From Takakia lepidozioides (taxonomy: Eukaryota > Streptophyta > Takakiopsida > Takakiales > Takakiaceae), in NCBI GenBank assembly GCA_030704615.1, contig CM060734.1, positions 42,612,042 through 42,676,041 on the forward strand: a stretch of DNA of 64,000 nt, in the 5' to 3' direction. Shown here piece by piece: positions 54,901-64,000 of the stretch; within the stretch, counting starts at the first letter, position 1; the number at the start of each line of letters is the position of its first letter. The notes beneath the pieces are model-generated. The model did not search any database. It saw only the letters and a list, made by a program, of their open reading frames with translations, and was not told the origin of the DNA. Both the position numbers and the translations under genes were made by a program.

Positions 54901-56005
54901 TCAATTTTGCCACTTACCATCGACCAAAGAAAATATATCTATGTCACCTACTCCAGCGACCCACTCAATCTGATCATTAGCAACACTCACTCCCCAGTAT
55001 CCCTTTCTGATAGGACGAATCGACCTAAACCAATGACCCTTATCTGTCATGTGTTGCGTTGCAGCTGAGTCTGAGTACCAATCTTCATTTCTTGATCGCA
55101 CAAAAGAAGCCTCACTTGTAATTCCCTCAATTCTCCCTTTGTAAAAATCTTCTGAAAATAGCTCTTCTGTGATTAGTCCCTCAAGCTTCTCATCTCTTGT
55201 TGCGAAACACTCTCCATATACCGTGTCTACTACGGTAAAGGCATCGCTCAGGACATTAGACACACTTTCTGTGTCCTCCGATACATTTGCTTGACTCTTC
55301 TGCAATTTCTTCAAGCACTTTTGACACTTACATTCTTTGACCCAATGGCCTTGTTTACCACAACAGTTGCAGTTAGTAATCTTTTTCTGTGCAGCTATCC
55401 TGTCAGCCCTTTATTTCTTTTGTTCACTTGTAAGATTGTTCCAATTGCTTGTGGTAGCGTTACTTCCACTCATAGAACACATGGTAAAGAACGCTTTGTC
55501 TGCAGTCTCGTCACTGTAAGCACCTCTCATTTTCCGAAGTGTTTCTTTCTTTATCAATCTTGCCGTGAGGTTATTGAGGGTTCTCTCAGTAGCAGGTACG
55601 CTATCGGTAGCATTGAGGCAATGGCTAGACAGTTGAGTGATTTGGGAGAGAAAATGCAAGATTCTGCTATATTGACAAAGATCATTTGTTCACTACCTCC
55701 TAGTTATGAGATTGTTCTTGACGCAAACTAGCCATACTATCTCCCTCTTGCATCTTGTAGTGATACATCTTTGCTTATAGAACATGCACATTCTCACTAG
55801 CATTCTATTCATGAACTGTAATTAATTTTGACCACATCTGAGAAGCGTAATCACAATTCATCAGACTCTGCAGGTGCTTCTCATCCACCGCTTGTACAAT
55901 ATACATGGACGCTTTACTATTTTTGTTGTCCCAATCATCTTTGTTGATTGCTGCTCCTCTTGCTTCTGTACCACTGTCTTCATTCATTAATTCACTGTAT
56001 CCCAA
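54901..56005 (-). pseudogene. Copia element J gag and protease, rearranged
   Basis: Right to left: gag start 56005-55805 (KASMYIVQAVDEKHLQSLM); a gag piece on the opposite strand at 55574-55730 (QLSDLGEKMQDSAILTKIIC, + strand); gag again 55659-55411; a zinc knuckle at about 55372-55330 (CNCCGKQGHWVKEC); then the protease region 55314-54901 with WYSDSAATQHMT, where the catalytic DSG is changed to DSA. The inverted piece and missing 5' LTR/PBS show rearrangement, so the element is not autonomous although pol is well preserved. Confidence 0.8.
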
Positions 56006-56736
56006 CGTATTTGAAGGATCATTGTAAAAACCTACGGCTTTTTTCCCGTTGTATTTCTAGGGACCTTATCTGACGGAAAATCATGTCAACAGTTGGCAGG
56101 ATCTTACGTGATAAGGCCCGTGGGATCTTACGCCCTGTCATATATATATATTTTTCTAAATTCATCTTTTTCATTTTAATTCTAGGGATCTCAGCCATCC
56201 AAACACTATTTTAACTAATTCTGGACTTTTGTTTGGTCCAGAAATAATACAAGATATATGAATAATTATAATCTATAATAGAAATAAAGAGATATATCTA
56301 TAATTATTTGACTATTTGTGCACTATATAACAACAAATTATGTAATCCTCCACACATTCTACGCAAAAATACAAGTATGTATTGTGGTCTTAGATGAACA
56401 TCCACTGCCAAGTTGACGTTCATTAAAAGGAATGGGAGGATGCAATGAATCAAACAATGATGAGAGGTCCGATATCCAAAATGACATCCAGAAACAAACA
56501 TGGAGTAATGACATAACCAAATATGAAACAATGATGACATGTGATTAAGAGGACAACATGGAAAAACGAGTATGTCGGGAGCTGATTGATGATATGAAAC
56601 ATTCATATTTTATTTGAGATTATATCATTCAAGGCGATGGACCAACAGAAAAATGAACGTCAACTGTCCATCCGTTCATGGACTTAATGCCATACAAGCC
56701 ATTGATTCTGAAGGCATAGAACCGTTACGGCTTATA
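56006..56736. other. AT-rich spacer, nothing assigned
   Basis: About 0.7 kb without recognisable genes or element ends. A TATATATATA run lies near 56140. It separates the copia nest from the FCP1-like locus. Confidence 0.4.
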
Positions 56737-57085
56737 CTAACTCATTAATAATACTGAGCCTCCTCCCAAACGGCTCGGAGTCAAGGCATGTGTCCGAAGA
56801 CGCCTCCGGTTACCACAACCACTTGCAACGGTCTCCGCTCCAGAGGACATGGAGATACTTTTAAGAAGGTGAAACCGACTGACATTGTCATTTGAAATGT
56901 TATTGCCAACTATATTTGATGCCCTTGAAGCCTCCCGGCACGCCCGCCATTCTTCCCAATCACGCAGCTCTTGTTCCTCTTTTAGAATTCGTTCCTTGAA
57001 TGTAACTGGGGAGAGACGATGGAAATGATAAATGTTAGGCCCAAAGTGGAAGTTTTGCATATGGATATGTTGAGGTAAGAGTGCA
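56737..57085 (-). CDS. Probable last exon of the FCP1-like locus
   Basis: A minus-strand open frame of ~115 codons that starts after a TTTTGCAG acceptor (57086-57093) and ends with TGA. It reads FHFGPNIYHFHRLSP, then a charged helix (FKERILKEEQELRDWEEW) and a basic/Ser-rich tail. No domain is recognised. The spacing and strand fit a 3' exon of the locus above it. The frame has no internal stop, unlike most of its neighbours. Confidence 0.4.
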
Positions 57086-57159
57086 TATGCAGCTGCAAAA
57101 GAATTGGAAAATCAAATTATGAACAAAGAAGATAAGAGTGGGATTCACGTGTCTATCAA

Positions 57160-57830
57160 GGTAATCAGGTTCCTTTTGTTGTGGGATCCAAATACGAGGA
57201 TCAAGATATCTTCCATATCAGGCCCAACAGGCATGGTCTCGACCAATAGGCTTATGAGAACACTTTGTCTGGTTCTCGCTAATGTAATCAACGACTGTTG
57301 AAGCTCCAGCCATCTCTGATATATATGGCCACACTGCTTTTGTCATATCATCCCGGTCATGCAATCCGTTTGGTGAAGGCTTGAATGAGAAAGGGAAGAA
57401 TCCAGTATTTTGTGGTCGCAGGCCTTTTGATGGCTCATCATCTACAAGAAGTATTTGCCCCTGCGCAGCAAATGGTCTACCAGGGTACCTGACAATAACA
57501 CTTCGAATATCCTTCACGAGATATTTTATCCCGGGCCTGATATAACCGGTGGTATCCTTACAATCATCAGCAGACAATATGAAGCAAAACTTCTTTGTTA
57601 TTTTCGTGGGGACGAAGCTCTCCAACATCCTACAAAGAATACCTCTATCAGCACATGACCAAATGGCCACGTGAAAATGCTTCAATGCAAGGTCTAGAAA
57701 CTCCAAGACTTTAGGCCGAGGCACCACAAACGGTCTGTCAGGAACTTGAAGTGTCACATTCCTGAAATGAAATTTCTTCTTAAACAGTTCACCGCCGGAA
57801 ATTGATGAAGGTATTGTGCTGCATCCCCGC
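57160..57830 (-). pseudogene. FCP1/NIF-like (HAD) module 1
   Basis: Minus-strand frame: RPFVVPRPKVLEFLDLALKH, HVAIWSCADRG (HAD motif II Ser), KYLVKDIRSV (Lys motif) and ILLVDDEPSKGL (motif III/IV acidic pair), then PYISEMAGASTVVDYI, as at the end of plant FCP1-homology domains. The N-terminal DXDX(T/V) nucleophile segment is not visible before it, so activity is doubtful. The frame meets TGA at 57218-57220 but continues convincingly beyond (YGRYLDPRIWIPQQKEPDYL). The exon starts at a TGAACAG acceptor near 57831. Confidence 0.65.
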
Positions 57831-57914
57831 CTGTTCAGAAAAGATGGAGCTAATTAGTGCATAATCAAACGAACAGAAAAAAGAAAAAAATGGAGAAATG
57901 ATATCGAATACTAC

Positions 57915-58866
57915 CGATGTCGCCTTATTGGAAAGTCTCGCTGGCGGGCTTGGCATCCCAATGGACGTGTTTTGACGAGACCCCGGTATGTCCGAGGTAT
58001 TCTTTTTCTTCCTCGAGTCTGTTTTGTCTCTGACGAAGGACTTCTCTCCGGTGGAACCGATTTGTAGAAGAGATGGAAATGGTTTGGGGGCCTTATTCCA
58101 CTTCCTCGGTGCAGAACATTGCGCCAACACTGCAGGGTCGGGAAGCCTAGAAGTTGCAATTGAAGTTTCGTCCTTGTCCTCGTCGAAAGGGTTTCGGAGA
58201 AGGGGAACGGAATGGAAATTGTCCCTTGAGCACTCCACATCCTGAATGGAATTCACACGTAACGAAGGGATTACCTCGGAACAGATTTCCAATGAAGACG
58301 TCGTTTGACAGGAAGGTCACAATCCGCAGATTTTCTGGCCTGGAGTAAAACGAGAACATCAGACCCAGTACTAAGGAAAACAAAAGGACGAGTTAGAATT
58401 CAGATATAAGTAATTTTACCTGACTTCTTCTGATTTGGGCTGTCCAACCTTCGTGCTGGGAAGAGAAAGAGGGAAGAGATGCAACATTGTGCTGCGGAGC
58501 CGCAGCCGCAGCCGCGTCCTCAACGGATGACATTCTCGAGGTAGATTTCACACCATTGACACTTAACACGGAGGGTGAGGATTGTAGAGTGAGGTCCACG
58601 AAATCCCCTGCACATTTGTCAAGTTGGCTTCCATCTTCGACATTCAATCCTAAACAATCCTGCGACAGAACATCCTTTTCAGGAATGGACTGAAGAAGAG
58701 GGTCGTGCAATTGAAGGGAAACCAAGTGCATGGATGATGCTTCACCGTCGATGACAAAAATCTCAACAGTAGTGTGAATGTTGTCCCTCTGTAGACGAAT
58801 TTCTGATATGGAGGATTCCAATGGAAGTCCCGACAAGAAGTTGGCATCAGCAACATCGCCATGAAC
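57915..58866 (-). CDS. Two linker exons of the FCP1-like locus
   Basis: Exons 58866-58420 (TTTCTGCAG acceptor, GTAAAA donor) and 58339-57915 (CTCCAG acceptor, GTAGTA donor). They encode low-complexity, Ser/Asp-rich linker protein, with an (Ala)6 tract near 58500 and a basic stretch (TDSRKKKNTSDIPGSRQ). A short motif recurs three times in this part: RDNIHTTVEI, SDNLHCAVEV and SRDNFHSV. No domain is recognised. The phase from the second exon into module 1 does not join cleanly, which may reflect decay or a missed splice site. Confidence 0.4.
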
Positions 58867-59274
58867 CTGCAGAAACAAACTTACAAGGTCAATGTACAGA
58901 CACGGGATAACCTCCACTGCACAGTGGAGGTTATCGGATTTGAAAAAGCCCCCGAGACGAGTTTCGGAGAAGGCCTGTATCTCAGAGGATCGGGATGGTA
59001 TGGGGTGGAGAAATGCTTGGATGAGACTAGGAAATAGCAAACAATTCCATGTCAATTCAGATTGAAAAGGAAATCACAGTACACAACAGTTTTTCTGGAA
59101 AAACAATACAACCTATAAAAAAAACCAATCAAAAATAAACATTGAATCACAGACGTGGTTGATCAATAAAATCTTTATTTTGAAGCATCACATCGGAGAT
59201 TCCCGTAATTAGAATCATCAACATAATTCACGAGAGGCTTAAACTTGGGATCGGTGGAAACATTCTGACAAGGC

Positions 59275-59888
59275 TTAAGTCATATCCTCTTTTCCCTGAG
59301 ATAACTGGAAACCGTGTGAGATTTCTTCATTCCAAGCAAAAACCTTCTGGAGATAGCAAGAGTCCGTCTCAACGTATTCAAACGATTTTAGAATCAGGCA
59401 GGATTCAGGCGGGTTCAACACACACTTAATAGCTAAATCGTCAATAAGTAGAGTGTTACTCAGGTTGTACTGACCACCAAATCTTTGCCAGACAGTCATC
59501 AATGGCTTCAAGAACAAACTTGGCGGGTCGTATCCTGATATAAATTGAGGGTGGACAGAAGTAGGACAGGAGATACAATCTTCCTGAGACATAACGAATG
59601 CCGGCTGAGGAAGACCCCGAAGCATAAAGTCCAGTATAGGCTGCAAGTTCTTGTACATCATGCAGCTCCATATACCTAGACGGAAATGTTTGTTCAACTT
59701 TGTCCACATCTCACGATATTTTTCCCGCCTATAGACAAGTCAAAATCCAACAAGAGCTGGTATCTTGTAGTCTGTCTCGGACATTCGGGGGACATAGTAG
59801 CTTTTCTGGTGCTTCAAGACTTTGCACAAAACTCCATTCAGGTCAAAAATTATCAAGCGCAATCATTTCGCAACTGGAGAAACTGGTG
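59275..59888 (-). pseudogene. FCP1/NIF-like (HAD) module 2 with two in-frame stops
   Basis: After a GATTGCAG acceptor the frame reads LRLIIFDLNGVLCKVLK (motif I as DLNGV, with the second Asp replaced by Asn as in a plant subgroup of FCP1-like proteins). It continues LVYRREKYREMW, FRLGIWSC (motif II), and NTLLIDDLAIKCVLNP (motif III/IV). In-frame TGA codons occur at 59863-59865, just before the nucleophile motif, and at 59740-59742, between motifs I and II; no frameshift is needed to read the whole module. Family members dephosphorylate phosphoserine proteins such as the RNA polymerase II tail, but the Asn substitution and stops argue against activity. Confidence 0.7.
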
Positions 59889-60011
59889 CTGCAATCTGTG
59901 AGAAATTCATACATCCACTCATGTGGTAATCAAGATAAACCAAGGACAGGATTGACATTGGGAGAAACGTCCACTGGACAGTCGAGGTTCATGAAAATCT
60001 AGAGCAGCCAT

Positions 60012-60812
60012 CTACGTTTCAAACTGTTCCAATGAAGCGTCAGGAAATTTTTGTTTTCTAAGATAAACCTGCCACTGCAAATCCCATAGCAAGAGGCATT
60101 TGACCTTTGGGTCATTATACGGTGGACATCCTATGGGTTTTTCCACGTTGAATATATCAGCATCTTTTCCGGATAACCACAACTCTTCCAGGTGCGGTTT
60201 GAGTTTATCAAGAAGAAACCTGTCCTTGTATGGGTCGACGAGCGCTTTATATTTTGGAAGGAAGATACCGAGCGACTTTGGGTTCAAGTACGACTTATAC
60301 ATATTTTCTACAGTGTCGATAAGAAGTGTGTTTGATTTGTACGCTACAGGGTCGTCTACGGTGAAAAGGTCGTAGAGACGTTTAAGATATATTGGCGCTT
60401 TTGGATATTTGGGCCATTCGGCACTGAACGTCTGTCTATGCTTCACGCAGTTCTCATTGCTGAATTCCCTGACCTTGTAAAACCTTCTTCCAAACAAAGC
60501 CAGCCCTATATCCAGGACATTTTCTAACGGTCCAGTGTTCCAAAATTAGACCTCAAAATGCTTAAGGACCCATTTCAGGAAGTCGTCCAACCCATTTCGG
60601 ACTGCAAGCTTGAATTTTCCAGCGCACACACAAGGATGGGTTGCGGGAGGGGATCTCGGGCCATCTCGGATGTAAATCTCACCAAGGTAACCGACGTCAA
60701 GAACCAGGACGTAGTATCCTGGTCGAGATCCTTTCGGTCCCTCAGAGAGGCGATACCAATCCTGTGGGTTCACAGATTTATGATAGTCGATTGGAGGGTG
60801 AATCATATCATC
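60012..60812 (-). pseudogene. FCP1/NIF-like (HAD) module 3 with an in-frame stop
   Basis: It begins at a TTCCACAG acceptor. Frame: WYRLSEG, YYVLVLDVGYLGEIY (motif I position, but DXD has become DVG), KLAVRNGLDDFLKWVLKHFE, then TAA at 60546-60548. It continues in the same frame FWNTGPLENVLDIGLALFG (motif II region WNTG), then YPKAPIYLKRLYDLF, NTLLIDTVENMYKSYLNP (motif IV with the second Asp lost) and a C-terminal helix. The three catalytic positions are eroded in sequence as well as by the stop, so this module is a pseudophosphatase or a relic. Confidence 0.68.
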
Positions 60813-60900
60813 CTGTGGAATAACAGAACAATTAATTTATTTTGAAAACTAGAAGAAGGACAAAGAAGAACATAGCTAAGATGGTTATGAGGTGTATACC

Positions 60901-61146
60901 CGTTTCGGGAAGGGGTTCCGAATTTGCTGATGGTGCTGCTCGCTCTCTTTTCCTTCGCGGTGAGCAACGACCATCTCCGGCTCATCTCCTCCATCTCGCA
61001 ACGTCGACTGGGCAGTGGAGGTTGTTTGTTTGACCGGATCAATTGGGCTGGCCCTTATTGTTAAGTCCACCTGCCTCCTCACTGTTTGAGTCGCGATGGA
61101 TTCTGTCCGGGTTTGTGTGATTTCCTCCAATTTCAGTTCATGGATC
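60901..61146 (-). CDS. Small charged exon of the FCP1-like locus
   Basis: An open frame between a probable TATAG acceptor (about 61147) and a GTATAC donor (about 60900). It reads ITQTRTESIATQTVRRQVDL, then an acidic/His-rich part (EREGKESEQHH-like). No domain. It links the repeat region to module 3. Confidence is low because only frame and splice-like motifs support it. Confidence 0.35.
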
Positions 61147-61284
61147 TATACGAGTTTTCTTACCGCCAGTCATATGTAAATTTCAAGAATGTGGGGAATA
61201 TTAAGATACAAATCAGGTATTGCCAAAAACACAACCAGAACACAACCAGATGCAATACACACAATTTGTTCCATTTATAATGCT

Positions 61285-61690
61285 TGAAGACACCATAAAT
61301 CTCACCTACATCCAAATTGACATGCTGGGAGACACTTTGAGAGTGAGTTGGGCTCTGAGTTCGGCCTCTGCCTCCGCTGTTTTTTCTTGGAGACGGGCTT
61401 TTAGTCATGCCTCTGTCACCACTGTCCATTTTTGCAGGGGACGGGCTCTTAGTCCTCCCTCTGTGTCCACTGTCTTTTGTGGGACACGGGCTCTTTGTCC
61501 TCGCTCTCTCTACCCTCTCTTTGGCGGGAGACGGGGACATTGGCGCCGGCTCGTCCCCTTCTACAGGTTTGAACCAGTCGTCTACACTCCCAATCAAATT
61601 GCCGCGCACCTCGATTGAGCTCGCCTCCGCACCCCTTGATGGTGAAGTAGGATTACTCTTAGTTCTCTTGCTTGAACTCGACAAATCCCC
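61285..61690 (-). CDS. KSPSP repeat segment of the FCP1-like locus
   Basis: The minus-strand frame contains four tandem units of 15-16 residues with the core RTKSPSPxK followed by DSGxRG (RTKSPCPTKDSGHRG, RTKSPSPAKMDSGDRG, MTKSPSPRKNSGGRG, RTQSP). In DNA the phrase ACGGGCTCTTAGTC recurs at 61393, 61441 and 61486. Such Ser-Pro repeats are typical targets of proline-directed kinases, and next to phosphatase-like modules they suggest a phospho-regulated scaffold. Upstream the frame has basic, Ser-rich text (SSSSKRTKSNPTSPSRG). Confidence 0.5.
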
Positions 61691-61698
61691 ATCCAGAA

Positions 61699-62049
61699 TC
61701 ACGACATTGTGGACCGCAATGTCTTGGGACCGCAATGTGACTGAGTTCTGAAGTCCTGAATCACATCCAAGTGTCTAGCCTCCCAACGGTCTGCATTGTC
61801 ACCATCGTGGCCCTCGTTGTCCCCGTTACCATCGATGCCCTCGTCCTCCTCTATGTGTTCAGAATGTCCGCCTCCTTCTTCCAAGTCTTCATCTTCCTCC
61901 TCCTCATCCTCATCATCGTCTCCACCGTCAACCTCTTCAGCAACATTGTCATTCTCAATTTGAAGCTTCTTAAAATTAGCTTCAACTTTTCCTTTGCAAA
62001 ACTTTTTCTTGGTTGAGTGGTTGATGTCAAGCACTCGAATGTTTCTTGC
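61699..62049 (-). CDS. Acidic exon of the FCP1-like locus
   Basis: It starts at a TCTACAG acceptor: ARNIRVLDINHSTKKKFCKG, then ANFKKLQIENDNVAEEVDGG and a long Asp/Glu run (GDDDEDEEEEDEDLEEGG), then His/Asp/Gly-rich text. It joins in phase to the upstream segment (NIFGGVMLTYVLH). The acidic run suits a nuclear or histone-binding protein. It overlaps the next segment in another frame near 61711-61739, where the 12-bp phrase GGACCGCAATGT occurs twice 16 bp apart and may mark a small duplication that broke the frame. Confidence 0.5.
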   Translation of the reverse strand, partial: ARNIRVLDINHSTKKKFCKGKVEANFKKLQIENDNVAEEVDGGDDDEDEEEEDEDLEEGGGHSEHIEEDEGIDGNGDNEGHDGDNADRWEARHLDVIQDFRTQSHCGPKTLRSTMS

Positions 62050-62138
62050 CTGTAGATAAACCCAGTCAGTAAAACAGATGACGTATTGGATCAAAAATGT
62101 AAAATTTGTATTTAAAATGCAAAAAGGTTTTACACTTA

Positions 62139-64000
62139 CATGTAGGACGTACGTCAACATCACGCCTCCGAAGATGTTGACAGCGGACATCCCGTCTCGA
62201 CAAAACAGGAGGCCAAATAGTCGTATGTGTCAGTTCGTAGCTCATGATTATAAGTCCTGCACTCTTCTTCAAAAGCTGATGGCTTCTCAGAGGGCCCTTC
62301 CAGAATCGGCTATATTGGCTCGATTAACAGTACGGTGGAGATGTGCTCGTCCGGATTCTGCATCTCCTCAGGTGTCGCTGGAAAAACATAGTCCAGGCAC
62401 AGTACAGTCTGAGAGAAAGTCTTCGTGCTGTTTTTGTAAATATTTTCATACTCTCCCGGAACATAAAATCCCTGACGGACAAGATACGATGTTCTTCCGG
62501 AACCATTTCGGATGTAGGAGACCAGATTGGCCGAGGATGGGTGCGTCGAGAAGAAAACAAAAGCACTCGTGTTCATTTTCTAAGCCACAAAGGCCTCCAG
62601 TATGTTCACATAATCGTTGGACTCAAATACGACATAGTCGTCTTCAGAAATTGTATTGACGAACACCATCGCTATGTTGTCAAACCGTTTCTTCGGTGCG
62701 AGTCGCAGACGAGACTTGGCATCGGCGAATTTTGTTTCTCCACCCATGATAGTGTAATGAGTCTTGAAACTCGCTGAAATAATTGCCATGGCATCCTCTC
62801 TATCCTCATAAGCTTTCTTGATGGAGGAGACGTATTTAACAAAAGCAGCCGTGAGTGGTTTTGTCTCCATGTTCATCTTGATCTTGCTTTGTATGTAATC
62901 CGTCCCCAGGTTGTCTTTAAATGTTGAGAACTCTGCCTTATTGAAGTGGTACTTTCTCTTCACTTCACGCCACTCGTCCTTAGTGTACGGTTCCGTGCAC
63001 TGTTTGCTCCTCCGAGGCCACCCCAACACTTCCATCACATCGTCGACAATAAACCGCCGCATTTTCATGTCGTTTATGTACTTGTTCATGCCTTGAATTG
63101 ATTTGTCTTGACCTTTGTAATCTCGAATGGTCAATTTCATGTCCAGGATTTTCTGCGCAACTTTTATCAGCTGCCATCTGTTCAACCCTTACAGCTTTGC
63201 GATAGCAGATTTCGTGAGCTGTTGTTGTTCACCCTTGTACTGTATCCCAAGCGGGTCGAGTAGCTTTCCCTGCTCCCAGTTTTTGAAAACATCTTCCCAG
63301 ATCTTCCAAACGTCGTCGTCGCAAAGTACCAGGACCATTGTCTCCTTAATGCTACCCATTTCTAGTATCAAATGACAGACAAACATGAACTCCTGCACAT
63401 TCATTCAGGGATAAATTAGTTGTCACTCCGACAACAGAAGTATTCTTTAGCATAAAATGAATGTGAATAGTAGATTTTGATTCCATAAATGGAAACCTTC
63501 ACAAGGAAGATACTCTCGAATCCGAATGGAAATACATCATTGTATTCCTTCGTGAGCCTCTCCTCCATCTTCTCGCATTTTTCCTTGTCAAAAATCTCCC
63601 CAGCTTTAGGTCTCTTGTTATCTGACATCAATGTTGGATCCTGATCCTCCTTCTGTTTCTTCTTTCCTGCGGAAGTCCCGGCCTCATTGTCATCATTGCC
63701 GGCTGTCGACGACTTGCGTTTTCCCCTCTTCGGCATTGATGCTTCCTCTAGTGCTCGTTTCTTGCGAATGTCATTCCCCATTGCGTGCAGAAGATCCAGA
63801 AAAATACTCCAAGCCCTCGACAAACCTACGTCTGTAAATACAGAGCCCTCGTCTGGAAATCTAAAACCCAGTGCAACGCATTCACTCATCAACGACTTGT
63901 TCAGACGACCCACCTCCACTTTGAAACCAAACGTCCTAGGGGTTCTCGCATCCTCATGCAGGAACAAAACCAACATCGGGTTTTTCTCTTCAGATTCAAG
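62139..64000 (-). pseudogene. N-terminal region of the FCP1-like locus, unknown family, three in-frame stops
   Basis: First visible exon >64000-63497 (continues past the window edge; GTTTCC donor): FGFKVEVGRLNKSLMSE, then Lys-rich low-complexity text (MPKRGKRKSSTAG). Second exon 63392-62139 (TGCAG acceptor, GTAAGT donor): EFMFVCHLILEMGSIKETMV, VWKIWEDVFKNWEQGKLLDP, then ~270 residues of well-structured protein with a FVSYIRNGSGRTSY-like part. The one frame is cut by TAA (63189-63191), TAG (62580-62582) and TAG (62310-62312), and by a frameshift before MSAVNIFGGVMLTYVLH (near 62190). I do not recognise the family; alternating strands and helices could fit a methyltransferase-like fold, but no catalytic motif is clear. 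Likely a pseudogene. Confidence 0.55.

Noticed and set aside
57218-63191. A non-standard genetic code (stop codons read as Gln/Arg) to explain the in-frame stops
   Set aside because: Three intact genes in the same window end with TAA, TAG and TGA as real stops, and all three stop types occur inside the locus, so recoding is not credible.
57218-63191. U-to-C RNA editing restoring the stops, as in organelles of ferns, hornworts and lycophytes
   Set aside because: The pattern of changes would fit, but the locus has spliceosomal introns and nuclear context; that editing is known from organelle transcripts. Decay by deamination is simpler.
1-64000. CRISPR arrays, bacterial operons, phage genes, organelle DNA insertions
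   Set aside because: None seen: genes have spliceosomal introns, repeats are eukaryotic retroelements, and the rRNA relic is of nuclear 26S type.

Overview
The window looks like nuclear DNA of a land plant, most likely a non-seed plant (fern, lycophyte or bryophyte; the sequence alone does not settle which). The grounds are multi-intron genes with GT-AG introns, plant-type proteins (importin-4/IMB4, a plant FAD-dependent oxidoreductase, PPR and BAHD relics), a plant 26S rRNA relic, TTTAGGG telomere-type motifs, and nested Ty1/copia retrotransposons primed by initiator Met-tRNA.

Layout. (1) 1-9.2 kb: the 3' four-fifths of an importin-beta family gene (IMB4/importin-4, + strand, 17 visible exons, 5' end outside the window). 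(2) 10.1-19.2 kb: a nine-exon FAD-dependent oxidoreductase gene (+). Its 3.9-kb fifth intron holds an antisense 26S rRNA pseudogene and relics of a PPR gene. (3) 19.2-22.9 kb: intergenic DNA with a dense cluster of TACCAG/CTGGTA palindromes and a possible small spliced gene. (4) 23.0-28.7 kb: a five-exon gene (+) for a 593-residue low-complexity protein with basic, coiled-coil and acidic parts; family not recognised. (5) 30-56 kb: a nest of at least four copia families, mostly decayed and mostly on the minus strand. It also carries two short tailed retroposons with 10-bp target duplications, a degenerate BAHD acyltransferase gene, and a family of ~0.66-0.76 kb inverted-repeat DNA elements with 4-bp target duplications. 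(6) 56.7-64 kb: a minus-strand, apparently multi-exon locus with three FCP1/NIF-like (HAD) modules downstream of an unrecognised N-terminal region. At least seven in-frame stop codons interrupt its otherwise open frames.

The three intact genes are unrelated housekeeping or regulatory genes and form no common pathway. The most novel material is the 4-bp-TSD inverted-repeat element family, and the FCP1-like locus with its uniform set of stop codons, all explicable as C-to-T changes of Gln/Arg codons. Exon coordinates were placed by eye from splice motifs, frame continuity and recalled homology to Arabidopsis proteins; no alignment was run.
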